Source: Bacillota bacterium (GTDB lineage: Bacteria; Bacillota_A; Clostridia; Lachnospirales; Lachnospiraceae). Taken from it: a stretch of DNA of 35,595 nt. This document shows, piece after piece, positions 6,453-13,169 of the stretch. The notes beneath the pieces are model-generated. The model saw nothing but the letters and a program-made list of their open reading frames with translations, had not been told where the DNA came from and made no database searches. The first letter of the stretch is position 1. Each line of letters starts with the position of its first letter. Made by a program: the position numbers and the translations under genes. The stretch is taken from NCBI GenBank assembly GCA_023443925.1, contig JAEZSL010000061.1, positions 1-35,595 on the forward strand, given 5' to 3'.

Positions 6453-8458
6453 TGGAAGATAATACTGTAAAGAAAGGAACAGGAAAAACAGAGTCTGCTG
6501 CAAAAGTCTCGGTATTGCCCCTGTTCTGGAAAATGATGACTTATAAAACCGGTTTATACACTTTAAACTGTATTCTATGGTCTTTGATACATGTGGAGCC
6601 GCTTATTCTCGGGTTGATTTTCAAAGAATTTTTTAATATCTTAAGACCCGGTGAGAAATTTACCATGGACTTGTTTGGAATCATTGCAGTCACTGCGGTA
6701 TATACCTTGGGCAGAATGTTTAACATTTACTGGGGTGCCATGGTAGATAACGCCCATCGTTTTATTATGAGTGCATTGCTTCGGCGAAACATGTTTGCCG
6801 GTATTTTAAAGAAACCCGGTGCTGTCTCCATTCCCTGTTCCCAGGGCGAAGCCTTAAACTGCTTCCGGGATGACGCCGGTACCATAGAAGATTCTATCAG
6901 CTGGACTCTGGACTTTATCGGCAATGTGGTATTTGTCATAGTGGCGGTATTTATCATGGTAAGTATTAATGTCCAAATCACTTTGTTTGTATTTACCCCT
7001 CTGGTAGCCGTTGTTGCTCTGGTGCAGATACTGCGCTCAAAGCTGCAAAAGTACCGGGAAGCCTCCAGAGAAGCCACCGGACAGGTAACCGGTGCCATGG
7101 GAGAAATATTTTCAGCTGTTCAGGCTATAAAAGTAGCCGGTGAAGAGGACAATATCATCCGTCATCTCGAGAAGCTGAATCAAAGAAGACATAAAATGAT
7201 GTTAAAAGACACCCTGCTGACCCAGACACTGCACTCTGTATTCTATAATACGGTAAGCATTGGTACCGGCTTTATTCTTTTACTGGCAGCCGGCTCTATG
7301 AAAAATGGCAGCATGACGGTAGGTGAATTATCTCTTTTTATCTATTACCTGAACTTTATTTCAGATTTCACCAGTTTCTTCGGAAGCTTTATTGCCAATA
7401 ACCGGCAGGCTAAAGTATCCTTCTTAAGGATTGCGGAATTGATGCAGACAGAGAATCCCGGTCAGGCGGTAGAACATAATGATTTGCACTTAAATGACAG
7501 AGAAGAGAAAGTTCAAGGAAAAGGAAAAAGCAGTAAAAAGATAGAACAAAAGGAGGCTGAGGAGTTGAGGAAATTGGCTTCTTTTAACAAGCTGGATTCC
7601 TTAAACGGCTTGGAAGTTTTAGGTGACTTGAAATCATCAAACGGTTTACACACTTCAGGTGGCCTGAATATCTCAAATGGCTTGGATTTCCCGGATAGCT
7701 TGGATTCCCCAGATAGCTTAGATTCCTCGAATAGCTTGTATAAACTTATTAAACTTACTGTAAAGGGATTGGCCTATCAGTATAACTCCAGCGGAAACGG
7801 AATTACAGATGTAAATTTTCAATTAACAAAAGGTTCTTTTACTGTGATTACCGGGCGTATCGGTTCCGGTAAATCTACTTTGCTCAAGGTTCTGCTCGGA
7901 TTATTGCCCGCAGACCAGGGAACCATAAAGTGGAACGACAGACCGGTTGAGAATCCGGGAGAATTCTTTGTAACACCCCACTGTGCTTATACCCCCCAGG
8001 TACCCAATCTGGTCAGTGATACCGTTAAAAACAATATTCTCTTTGGTTTGGCCGAAGAGGAGGCAGATTTAGAAAATTCCCTTTACGGGGCGGTTTTGGA
8101 AGAGGATATCCCCCAGTTGGAAAATGGACTGGATACGGTAATCGGCCCCAAAGGTGTAAAACTCTCCGGCGGACAGATACAACGAACAGCCGTAGCCAGA
8201 ATGTTTGCCAGAAAAGCAGAACTCCTGGTATTTGATGATATATCCAGTGCCCTGGATGTGGAAACAGAAAACAAATTATGGAGCCGGCTTTTTAAAAACC
8301 GCCCTGCCACCTGTCTGGTGGTATCCAACCGAAGAGGAGCTCTTAAACAGGCCGACCAGATCATTGTAATGAAAGACGGCAGGATTGAGGCGACTGGCTC
8401 TTTAGAGGATTTGCTGGTAAGCTGTGATGAGATGAAGGAAATATGGGGGTATAGCTAA
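6452..8458 (+). CDS. Heterodimeric ABC exporter subunit 2 (non-catalytic half) with repeat-derived linker
   Basis: A 668-residue half-transporter, longer than usual. The membrane domain covers residues about 20-330, a linker about 335-430, and the nucleotide-binding domain 430-668. Walker A is GRIGSGKST (about 468-476) and the signature is an intact LSGGQ (571-575). The residue after Walker B is Asp, not Glu (LLVFDD, 591-596), and the H-loop His is replaced by Asn (SNRR, about 626). So this chain supplies the good signature to subunit 1's catalytic site and contributes a degenerate site of its own. The linker is charged (Lys/Glu) and then built from short SLDS/NGL-type repeats, unlike the compact linker of the family. 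No clear terminator follows; the next 160 bp are AT-rich up to tRNA-Gly. Confidence 0.88.
   Translation: MEDNTVKKGTGKTESAAKVSVLPLFWKMMTYKTGLYTLNCILWSLIHVEPLILGLIFKEFFNILRPGEKFTMDLFGIIAVTAVYTLGRMFNIYWGAMVDNAHRFIMSALLRRNMFAGILKKPGAVSIPCSQGEALNCFRDDAGTIEDSISWTLDFIGNVVFVIVAVFIMVSINVQITLFVFTPLVAVVALVQILRSKLQKYREASREATGQVTGAMGEIFSAVQAIKVAGEEDNIIRHLEKLNQRRHKMMLKDTLLTQTLHSVFYNTVSIGTGFILLLAAGSMKNGSMTVGELSLFIYYLNFISDFTSFFGSFIANNRQAKVSFLRIAELMQTENPGQAVEHNDLHLNDREEKVQGKGKSSKKIEQKEAEELRKLASFNKLDSLNGLEVLGDLKSSNGLHTSGGLNISNGLDFPDSLDSPDSLDSSNSLYKLIKLTVKGLAYQYNSSGNGITDVNFQLTKGSFTVITGRIGSGKSTLLKVLLGLLPADQGTIKWNDRPVENPGEFFVTPHCAYTPQVPNLVSDTVKNNILFGLAEEEADLENSLYGAVLEEDIPQLENGLDTVIGPKGVKLSGGQIQRTAVARMFARKAELLVFDDISSALDVETENKLWSRLFKNRPATCLVVSNRRGALKQADQIIVMKDGRIEATGSLEDLLVSCDEMKEIWGYS
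7680..7733 (+). repeat. In-frame 18-bp tandem repeat inside the exporter linker
   Basis: There are three copies with exact 18-bp period: GCTTGGATTTCCCGGATA, GCTTGGATTCCCCAGATA and GCTTAGATTCCTCGAATA. They encode SLDFPD/SLDSPD/SLDSSN-type hexapeptides. More diverged NGL/GDL-containing units extend upstream to about 7585. The reading frame is kept through the array. Confidence 0.85.
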
Positions 8459-8617
8459 AATGTAAATGATATGGTTCTGCATCTTATTTTTTTATAAAAG
8501 ATATTTTAAAATTATTTAATTTATTTTATAATTTGTATTGAAAATGGTATAAATTAGCTTTATAATATACTGGTAATAATCGGTATACCCCATCCAGTTA
8601 TTATAAAGCTAAGTCAT

Positions 8618-8688
8618 GCGGATATGGTTCAGTGGTAGAATGCGAGCTTCCCAAGCTTGAGATGCGGGTCCGATTCCCGTTATCCGCT
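8618..8688 (+). tRNA. tRNA-Gly (anticodon CCC)
   Basis: A 71-nt cloverleaf. The acceptor stem is GCGGATA/TATCCGC with discriminator T, the D-arm region is GTTCAGTGGTAGAAT, and the anticodon arm is CGAGC-TTCCCAA-GCTTG with anticodon CCC. The T-arm is GCGGG-TCCGATT-CCCGT. CCA is not encoded. Its last part is repeated 6.5 kb downstream, so it is also the likely attachment site of an island. Confidence 0.95.
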
Positions 8689-8689
8689 T
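8673..8689 (+). repeat. Putative attL: 3' end of tRNA-Gly
   Basis: ATTCCCGTTATCCGCTT, covering the 3' T-arm and acceptor strand, is identical to 15184-15200. It restores a complete tRNA at this side. Confidence 0.7.
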
Positions 8690-8699
8690 ATAAATATGT

Positions 8700-8736
8700 A
8701 TGGGAAACCTTTAATAATAGGGGTTTCCCATTTTTT
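8700..8736 (+). terminator. Intrinsic terminator after tRNA-Gly
   Basis: ATGGGAAACC pairs perfectly with GGTTTCCCAT across a loop of about 11 nt, followed by TTTTT. It lies 12 bp beyond the tRNA. Confidence 0.9.
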
Positions 8737-8757
8737 AGTTTGTTTAAATCTTTGAGT

Positions 8758-8841
8758 TCAACTCCATCCAAAATAGTTTCTTTAGACTCTCCATTTATAT
8801 TTACTGAAACTGGAGAGGATTGTATTCTGCACTTAACATAG
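8758..8841 (+). pseudogene. Fragment of a paralogue of the following gene
   Basis: About 27 codons (STPSKIVSLDSPFIFTETGE and a short tail, then stop) closely match residues about 128-155 of the next protein (FSPVKIVSLDSPFIFTKTGD). The DNA is also alike over about 60 bp. It has no ribosome binding site or start of its own, so it is the stump of a second, otherwise deleted copy. Confidence 0.7.
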
Positions 8842-8881
8842 TTAACTAACAGTGTTAATCTGTTTAATTAAGGAGATAAAA

Positions 8882-9517
8882 GTGAAGAAAATTATTATAG
8901 CATTATTAGCATCATTAGTAGTAATAATATTTTTTAGTATACAAGCAAATAGTGTATCAGAAAAATATATACCATTAAAATGTGTCGATATCAATGAACT
9001 TTCCACTTTACCTTATGAAGATACATATACCTTTCAAGAAGTTCTTACAGATATGCAACATAATAATCTTATAAGTAAAGAAAAAATCAATCAATTTAGA
9101 ACTAACAATAGTCAAACTTCGACACAATCAAATCAAGAAATACGTTATGCATTATTTTATATGGAAGCATATACTTTTAATAAAGATAAATTTCTTGGCT
9201 CCAATACTTATGTATTGCAACCGAGGATATATTTAGGATTACTTTATGATGATAGTACTTTTTCTCCAGTTAAAATAGTTTCTTTAGATTCGCCTTTTAT
9301 TTTTACTAAAACAGGTGATAGGTGTATATTTATAGGTGATATTTTTAATAAACTTGAATCTGGAAATCGTTTTTTTATGGGGATTAATGGAGATGTTTAT
9401 AAAACAGCTAAGGAAATAAAGAAAAGATCATCAATTTCCTATAGTACAAGATCTAAAGATTATTTAAGAAACGTAGCATTTGATGTCAAATATTATTCAG
9501 CTGAATTGCAACCTTAG
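8882..9517 (+). CDS. Secreted or membrane-anchored protein of unknown function
   Basis: A 211-residue protein starting at GTG 8882 after AAGGAGAT; an in-frame ATG 30 bp upstream has no good ribosome binding site. The N-terminus (VKKIIIALLASLVVIIFFSI) is a signal peptide or anchor without a lipobox Cys. The mature part is polar, with an Asn/Gln/Ser-rich stretch near residues 80-92 and mixed beta-like sequence after that. I do not recognise the family. It is very AT-rich compared with the exporter genes upstream and sits beside the tRNA together with a piece of a paralogue, both pointing to acquired DNA. Confidence 0.75.
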   Translation: MKKIIIALLASLVVIIFFSIQANSVSEKYIPLKCVDINELSTLPYEDTYTFQEVLTDMQHNNLISKEKINQFRTNNSQTSTQSNQEIRYALFYMEAYTFNKDKFLGSNTYVLQPRIYLGLLYDDSTFSPVKIVSLDSPFIFTKTGDRCIFIGDIFNKLESGNRFFMGINGDVYKTAKEIKKRSSISYSTRSKDYLRNVAFDVKYYSAELQP

Positions 9518-9607
9518 ATTATATACAAATTTATATTTGTATTTCAGTGCTCCTATTGTATCTATCGAACTATATAATTACATTAGACCCCAGCAATATT
9601 GGCAGAT

Positions 9608-9645
9608 AAAAAAAGGCGTTCGACTGCTGCCCAACACCTTTTTAT
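9608..9645. terminator. Bidirectional terminator between convergent genes
   Basis: AAAAAGG.GTT pairs with AAC.CCTTTTT across a loop of about 12 nt, so it has A/T runs on both sides. It separates the secreted-protein gene from hicB. Confidence 0.75.
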
Positions 9646-9709
9646 TATCCATCTATTTCAGGTTATCATATTACCACATCCGAACCAGACAAAACGGACA
9701 AACTTTTTA

Positions 9710-10108
9710 TTAATTTGCGTTAATTTTATTTTGTAAGGCTTCTTGCAATACTTGTGAAAAGTTAATGTTATGCTCAATGGCAGCTTCATTTAACCAGGAA
9801 GGTATGCTCAATGTTTTTTTAACTGCTCTTGATTCATTCTTTTTTAAATATTCCAGCATGTCAAATTGGATTACAACGACATATTGATTGATATCCAGTA
9901 ATATATCCTGCGGTTTCGAAGGTTCTGGAATTTTAAATTTATTATCTTTTAAGTATGAGATCGTTAACCCCAACGCATTAAATGCCATGTCATATGCTTC
10001 TTCTACTGTTTCACCCTGGGTGTTGCATCCTTCAATGTCCGGAAAAAACACTGAATATCCGCCTTCTTCCTCGACTTGAAAAACAGCCGGATAAAATAAT
10101 CTGTTCAT
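9710..10108 (-). CDS. hicB: HicB-family antitoxin
   Basis: A 132-residue antitoxin of the HicAB type II module. The N-terminal partial RNase-H fold begins MNRLFYPAVFQVEEEGGYSV, followed by FPDIEGCNTQGETVEEA, the hallmark HicB pattern. The C-terminal part (about 95-132, PSWLNEAAIEHNINFSQVLQ) looks like the DNA-binding ribbon-helix-helix/helix-turn-helix segment, so this protein can autoregulate. It is downstream of hicA with a 54-bp gap and its own AGGAGG. The operator is the duplicated palindrome in the hicA promoter. Confidence 0.93.
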   Translation of the reverse strand: MNRLFYPAVFQVEEEGGYSVFFPDIEGCNTQGETVEEAYDMAFNALGLTISYLKDNKFKIPEPSKPQDILLDINQYVVVIQFDMLEYLKKNESRAVKKTLSIPSWLNEAAIEHNINFSQVLQEALQNKINAN

Positions 10109-10162
10109 GTAATTACCTCCTGTGTTATAAAATTACCTCTATTGTTCTACAGAGCAAGGGGT

Positions 10163-10351
10163 TTATTTCAGTCCTGCATCCTTTAGTATTTTTTGTTCCG
10201 TCCCCTTTTTAAGGTCTTTACAATGATAAGGAACTGTTGTACATCTGTTAGTTTCTGGATTCTTGAAGAATTTATGTGAACCATCTTGTCTGTCTTCGTA
10301 AAATCCATTTTGCATTAATAACTTTATCATTTGCTTTGGTGTCATTGGCAT
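10163..10351 (-). CDS. hicA: HicA-family mRNA interferase toxin
   Basis: A 62-residue toxin with a double-stranded-RNA-binding-like fold. The start MPMTPKQMIKLLMQNGF, the DGSHKFF motif with the catalytic His at residue 26, and the ending TEQKILKDAGL are diagnostic. It is expected to cleave mRNA when HicB is lost. AAAGGGGA lies upstream of the ATG. It is first in the operon hicA-hicB, and the length is normal, so the toxin looks intact. Confidence 0.95.
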   Translation of the reverse strand: MPMTPKQMIKLLMQNGFYEDRQDGSHKFFKNPETNRCTTVPYHCKDLKKGTEQKILKDAGLK

Positions 10352-10383
10352 CTTTATAAATCCCCTTTCCTTATCATATACTT

Positions 10384-10435
10384 ATTATACAACGTATTAA
10401 TACGTATATCAATACTTTTTTACGTATTAATACGT
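10384..10435 (-). promoter_or_regulatory. hicAB promoter with two identical palindromic operators
   Basis: On the minus strand, TTGATA (10407-10412) and TATAAT (10384-10389) are 17 bp apart. The perfect palindrome ACGTATTAATACGT occurs twice, at 10392-10405 (inside the promoter spacer) and 10422-10435 (just upstream of -35), 30 bp apart. This fits HicB binding on one DNA face about three turns apart and repressing the promoter. Confidence 0.85.
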
Positions 10436-10446
10436 ATATTTTAACA

Positions 10447-10473
10447 TAATAAAAGGCACTGTTTAAGTGCCTT
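10447..10473 (-). terminator. Terminator of the small membrane protein gene
   Basis: On the minus strand, AAGGCACT-TAAAC-AGTGCCTT is followed by TTATTAT. It separates the upstream membrane protein gene from the hicAB promoter. Confidence 0.8.
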
Positions 10474-10496
10474 AAACTATCTCTTATATCGTTGCC

Positions 10497-10922
10497 TTAC
10501 TCTATTGCTCCACTCCGGTTCTTATCTAATTTACAACATAAAATCGTACCCCAAATACCACCCAGGAGCAAAACCTCGAAAATGCCCATAATGTGAATTG
10601 TATAGCTCAAAGAAAAATCCAGCAATAATGATATCAGATGGTTAAGTCCCAATACCCAGCAGAGAATCGTCGATTGAATGGTTAGTATTTTCATATATGC
10701 AATGTTTTCTTTTAAAAGTGCAACAATAATTGCCCCGATAATACCTATGTTCCATAAAGCTATTTCACGCTGCCAACCCATATTATTCCCCCAGCTTGTA
10801 TATTGTCCGCTTAAATTTGGCATAAAAAATTGCCAGATAAATGCGCCGCCACAAGCAAGAAGCATGAATATAAGATATAATTTATAGTGCTTAATTGTAA
10901 TACCCTTCTTGGTTTTTAACAT
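10497..10922 (-). CDS. Four-helix membrane protein of unknown function
   Basis: A 141-residue protein with about four hydrophobic segments (residues about 14-32, 55-73, 77-97, 106-126). An external-looking loop, NLSGQYTSWGNNMGWQREIA, follows the first helix. There are no catalytic motifs I can name. It is monocistronic, with its own terminator, and lies inside the putative island between hicAB and the divergent two-component system. The upstream ribosome binding site is AAAGAGG. A relation to the neighbouring exporter (for example immunity) is possible but unsupported. Confidence 0.7.
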   Translation of the reverse strand: MLKTKKGITIKHYKLYLIFMLLACGGAFIWQFFMPNLSGQYTSWGNNMGWQREIALWNIGIIGAIIVALLKENIAYMKILTIQSTILCWVLGLNHLISLLLDFSLSYTIHIMGIFEVLLLGGIWGTILCCKLDKNRSGAIE

Positions 10923-11148
10923 ATTAACCTCTTTCCTGAATTTTTAATCTTCGATTAAATATTCGATAATCAGTAGTTGAAAAAAAATTCTTTTGTTTTT
11001 TCAACCTAACTCCCTTCTTTGCGCCTTGTTTAAATATTAATTAGCAGGCAAGAAAACTGTTTTGATTTTCGCATCTTAACTCGCGTCTGTACACCAAGGC
11101 ATACCTACAAGTCAAGATTATAAATTATTTTAGTTTATTGAGCCTCTC

Positions 11149-11172
11149 AAACGTGAAATTAATTTCATGTTT
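11149..11172. promoter_or_regulatory. Near-perfect 24-bp palindrome in the divergent intergenic region
   Basis: The half sites AAACGTGAAATT and AATTTCATGTTT match at 11 of 12 positions. It lies about 60 bp upstream of the response-regulator -35 and about 230 bp upstream of the divergent membrane-protein gene. It is probably an operator for a dimeric regulator; which one is unknown. The rest of 10923-11230 shows nothing else I can name. Confidence 0.45.
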
Positions 11173-11230
11173 AAATCATAAACTTCTTACCCATAATTGT
11201 CAATGTAATATGAAATGTTTTTCACATTTA

Positions 11231-11259
11231 TTGATACCACCTTAATTTTATTATATAAT
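11231..11259 (+). promoter_or_regulatory. Sigma-A promoter of the two-component operon
   Basis: TTGATA (11231-11236) and a perfect TATAAT (11254-11259) are 17 bp apart, about 90 bp before the response-regulator ATG. Confidence 0.8.
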
Positions 11260-11292
11260 ATCTCTATAAAATTAAGTCAGGTGGCACATTCC

Positions 11293-11321
11293 GTTTAACC
11301 TGCGTTTACATTCCTGTTTTA
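11293..11321 (+). promoter_or_regulatory. Response-regulator direct repeats downstream of its own promoter
   Basis: GTTTA occurs at 11293 and 11304 (11-bp step), with a related GTTTTA at 11316. The 16-nt string CCTGCGTTTACATTCC here recurs exactly at 13078-13093, ahead of the exporter. OmpR/PhoB-type regulators bind direct repeats with 11-bp spacing. The position, 25-50 bp after the predicted transcription start, suggests negative autoregulation. Confidence 0.6.
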
Positions 11322-11348
11322 CAATCAGATAATGGAGGATATTTTAAT

Positions 11349-12029
11349 ATGGCCAATATAATGATTATAGATGATGACCCGTACATCCGCGAACTTGAGA
11401 GAACCTTACTTAGGAACGAAGGCTATACGATTTTCGAAGCCGGCAACGGACGTGAAGGATTGCAGCAGTTAAAAGAAAATAAAATTGATCTATGTGTTCT
11501 TGATATTATGATGCCTGAAATGGATGGATATGAATTTTGCCGTCTTGCCAGGAAATATTATCAGGATCTGCCGATTTTGATGCTTACTGCGAAAGGAGAT
11601 TTAAGCCAAAAAGTGAAAGGCTTTGAACTCGGAGCAGATGATTATTTAACAAAACCCTTTGAGGGAATTGAACTTATCGTACGTGTTAAGTCATTGTTAA
11701 AACGATACAAAATAGTTTATGTAGTAGAGATTGGTACTCTCATACTTGATAAATCCAGTTACTCTATTACATGTCATGGAGAACAAAGTGACATCCCTAT
11801 GAAAGAATTTGAACTTTTGTATAAGCTCGGGTCTATGGCTGGAAAAACACTCACAAGGGATCAGCTTATTGAAGACGTCTGGGGTTATGATTTTGAAGGT
11901 AATGAGCGGACGCTGGATGTTCATATTAACCGTTTGCGGGAACGATTTCCCAGTGATATATACCGATTTAAGATCTCCACTATCAGAGGATTAGGTTACC
12001 GTCTGGAGGTGCTCCATGAGCAAGCATAG
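11349..12029 (+). CDS. OmpR/PhoB-family response regulator
   Basis: A 226-residue response regulator. The receiver domain spans residues 1-115, with acidic pocket DDD (8-10), phosphorylation site Asp about 52 in LDIMMPEMDG, Thr in MLTAKG and Lys in LTKPF. The winged-helix domain (about 130-222) carries the typical LTRDQLIEDVWGYDF, ERTLDVHINRLRERF and IRGLGYRLE blocks. GGAGG precedes the ATG. It overlaps the kinase gene by 14 bp. It is predicted to bind the GTTTA repeats at 11293-11321 and 13082-13119, controlling itself and the DrrAB-type exporter. The activating signal is unknown; a membrane-active or antibiotic compound is likely by analogy. Confidence 0.93.
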   Translation: MANIMIIDDDPYIRELERTLLRNEGYTIFEAGNGREGLQQLKENKIDLCVLDIMMPEMDGYEFCRLARKYYQDLPILMLTAKGDLSQKVKGFELGADDYLTKPFEGIELIVRVKSLLKRYKIVYVVEIGTLILDKSSYSITCHGEQSDIPMKEFELLYKLGSMAGKTLTRDQLIEDVWGYDFEGNERTLDVHINRLRERFPSDIYRFKISTIRGLGYRLEVLHEQA

Positions 12030-13074
12030 AAAAGATGAAAGGCCTAATATTCCTTGTGGTATCATCATTTCCACTTTAGCATTCGGTTTATGTTTTTGGC
12101 TTTCTTATCTGTTGACAAACTTTATCTATCAATTTACCGGTGCACCACCGAAAGCCTGGACATATATTATTACCGGTGTCGCAGGCCTGTACCTTTTTGC
12201 AGGCGGTGTAAAAATAATTGTTGATACCCACGGTAAAAAGTACCAGCGCGATGGACGCAGTCAAATGATGAAAGAAGTACTTAATGCCATGAAACAAATT
12301 ACCCAGGGTGATTTTTCCGTAGTAATGAAAGTGGAAAAGCATGACCCCTTTTCAGAACTTGCCGAAACGATCAATAAAATGGCTCATGAGCTTGGAACAA
12401 TGGAAAATTTGCGGCAGGACTTTATTGCCAATGTTTCTCATGAAATCCAATCACCTCTCACCTCCATCTCCGGGTTCGCGGAATTACTTAGCAATAACTC
12501 TATTACTGCCGAAGAGAGAGCCCACTACATCGAAATAATTGCGGCGGAAAGCAAACGACTTTCAAAACTAAGCGACAATCTTCTGAAATTATCTTCTCTT
12601 GATGCCAATGTAACACCTCTCTCCTTTACTAAGTTTAGACTGGACAAGCAGATACAAAACGCCCTCCTGATGCTGGAACCCTTATGGTCTGAGAAGAACC
12701 TGGATATCTCCTTAGAATCTGAGGCAGTATCTGTGTTTGGCGATGAGAATATAATGGCTCAGGTTTGGATTAATTTACTCCACAATTCCATAAAATTCAC
12801 TCCAAAGGAAGGCACTATTACTATTACAGTTTTAAATGAGACTTCAGAAATAGTCTGCCGTATTGCAGATAGCGGAATTGGAATACCGGCTGAAGATCAG
12901 CTCCATATCTTTGAGCGCTTCTATAAGGTAGATAAAGCAAGGGACCGGAATCTGGGCGGAAACGGCCTTGGCTTATCTCTTGTTAAAAAGATCGTAGAGC
13001 TTCATAAAGGTACCATCGAAGTGGAAAGTCACGTTGGTACCGGTACTGTATTCACTTTAAAGTTTCCCAAATGA
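12016..13074 (+). CDS. Sensor histidine kinase
   Basis: A 352-residue membrane kinase. Two helices (about 14-35 and 47-69) enclose a loop of only about 12 residues, so the signal is probably read in or at the membrane. A HAMP-like segment (about 85-125), HisKA with NVSHEIQSPL (phospho-His about 142) and a full HATPase (N-box INLLHNSIKF, G-boxes DSGIGIP and GGNGLGLSLV) follow. The H-box has QSPL in place of the common RTPL. It is coupled to the regulator gene by a 14-bp overlap. A terminator-like hairpin starts about 30 bp after the stop. Confidence 0.93.
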   Translation: MSKHRKDERPNIPCGIIISTLAFGLCFWLSYLLTNFIYQFTGAPPKAWTYIITGVAGLYLFAGGVKIIVDTHGKKYQRDGRSQMMKEVLNAMKQITQGDFSVVMKVEKHDPFSELAETINKMAHELGTMENLRQDFIANVSHEIQSPLTSISGFAELLSNNSITAEERAHYIEIIAAESKRLSKLSDNLLKLSSLDANVTPLSFTKFRLDKQIQNALLMLEPLWSEKNLDISLESEAVSVFGDENIMAQVWINLLHNSIKFTPKEGTITITVLNETSEIVCRIADSGIGIPAEDQLHIFERFYKVDKARDRNLGGNGLGLSLVKKIVELHKGTIEVESHVGTGTVFTLKFPK

Positions 13075-13081
13075 TTCCTGC

Positions 13082-13136
13082 GTTTACATTCCGTTTAAAT
13101 TGGATTTAACCTCTGTTTAATTAACAACGCTATGAT
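13082..13136 (+). promoter_or_regulatory. Exporter promoter with four GTTTA direct repeats at exact 11-bp steps
   Basis: GTTTA at 13082, GTTTA at 13093, ATTTA at 13104 and GTTTA at 13115 form a perfect 11-bp ladder. It ends 12 bp before a TATGAT -10 (13131-13136). There is no good -35; the last repeat overlaps that place, which is the usual layout for activation by an OmpR-type regulator. Expected target: the DrrAB-type genes at 13407-15169. Confidence 0.7.
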
Positions 13137-13169
13137 ATGGTTGTTGATGAAACAGAGGTTAATTTTTTT
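13106..13169 (+). terminator. Long terminator hairpin that contains the exporter -10
   Basis: TTAACCTCTGTTT (13106-13118) pairs perfectly with AAACAGAGGTTAA (13150-13162), and an inner AACAAC/GTTGTT pair extends the stem. TTTTTTT follows. It would terminate the two-component transcript. The -10 TATGAT lies in the apical loop, so an RNA started there lacks the 5' arm and escapes termination. Confidence 0.75.

Noticed and set aside
9480..9713. 77-codon frame after the secreted-protein gene
   Set aside because: It overlaps that gene's end and passes through the terminator at 9608-9645; no ribosome binding site.
11328..11333. GATAAT as a -10 directly after the response-regulator repeats
   Set aside because: Transcription would start after the ribosome binding site (GGAGG 11334-11338), leaving no usable leader; the TTGATA/TATAAT pair at 11231-11259 is far better.
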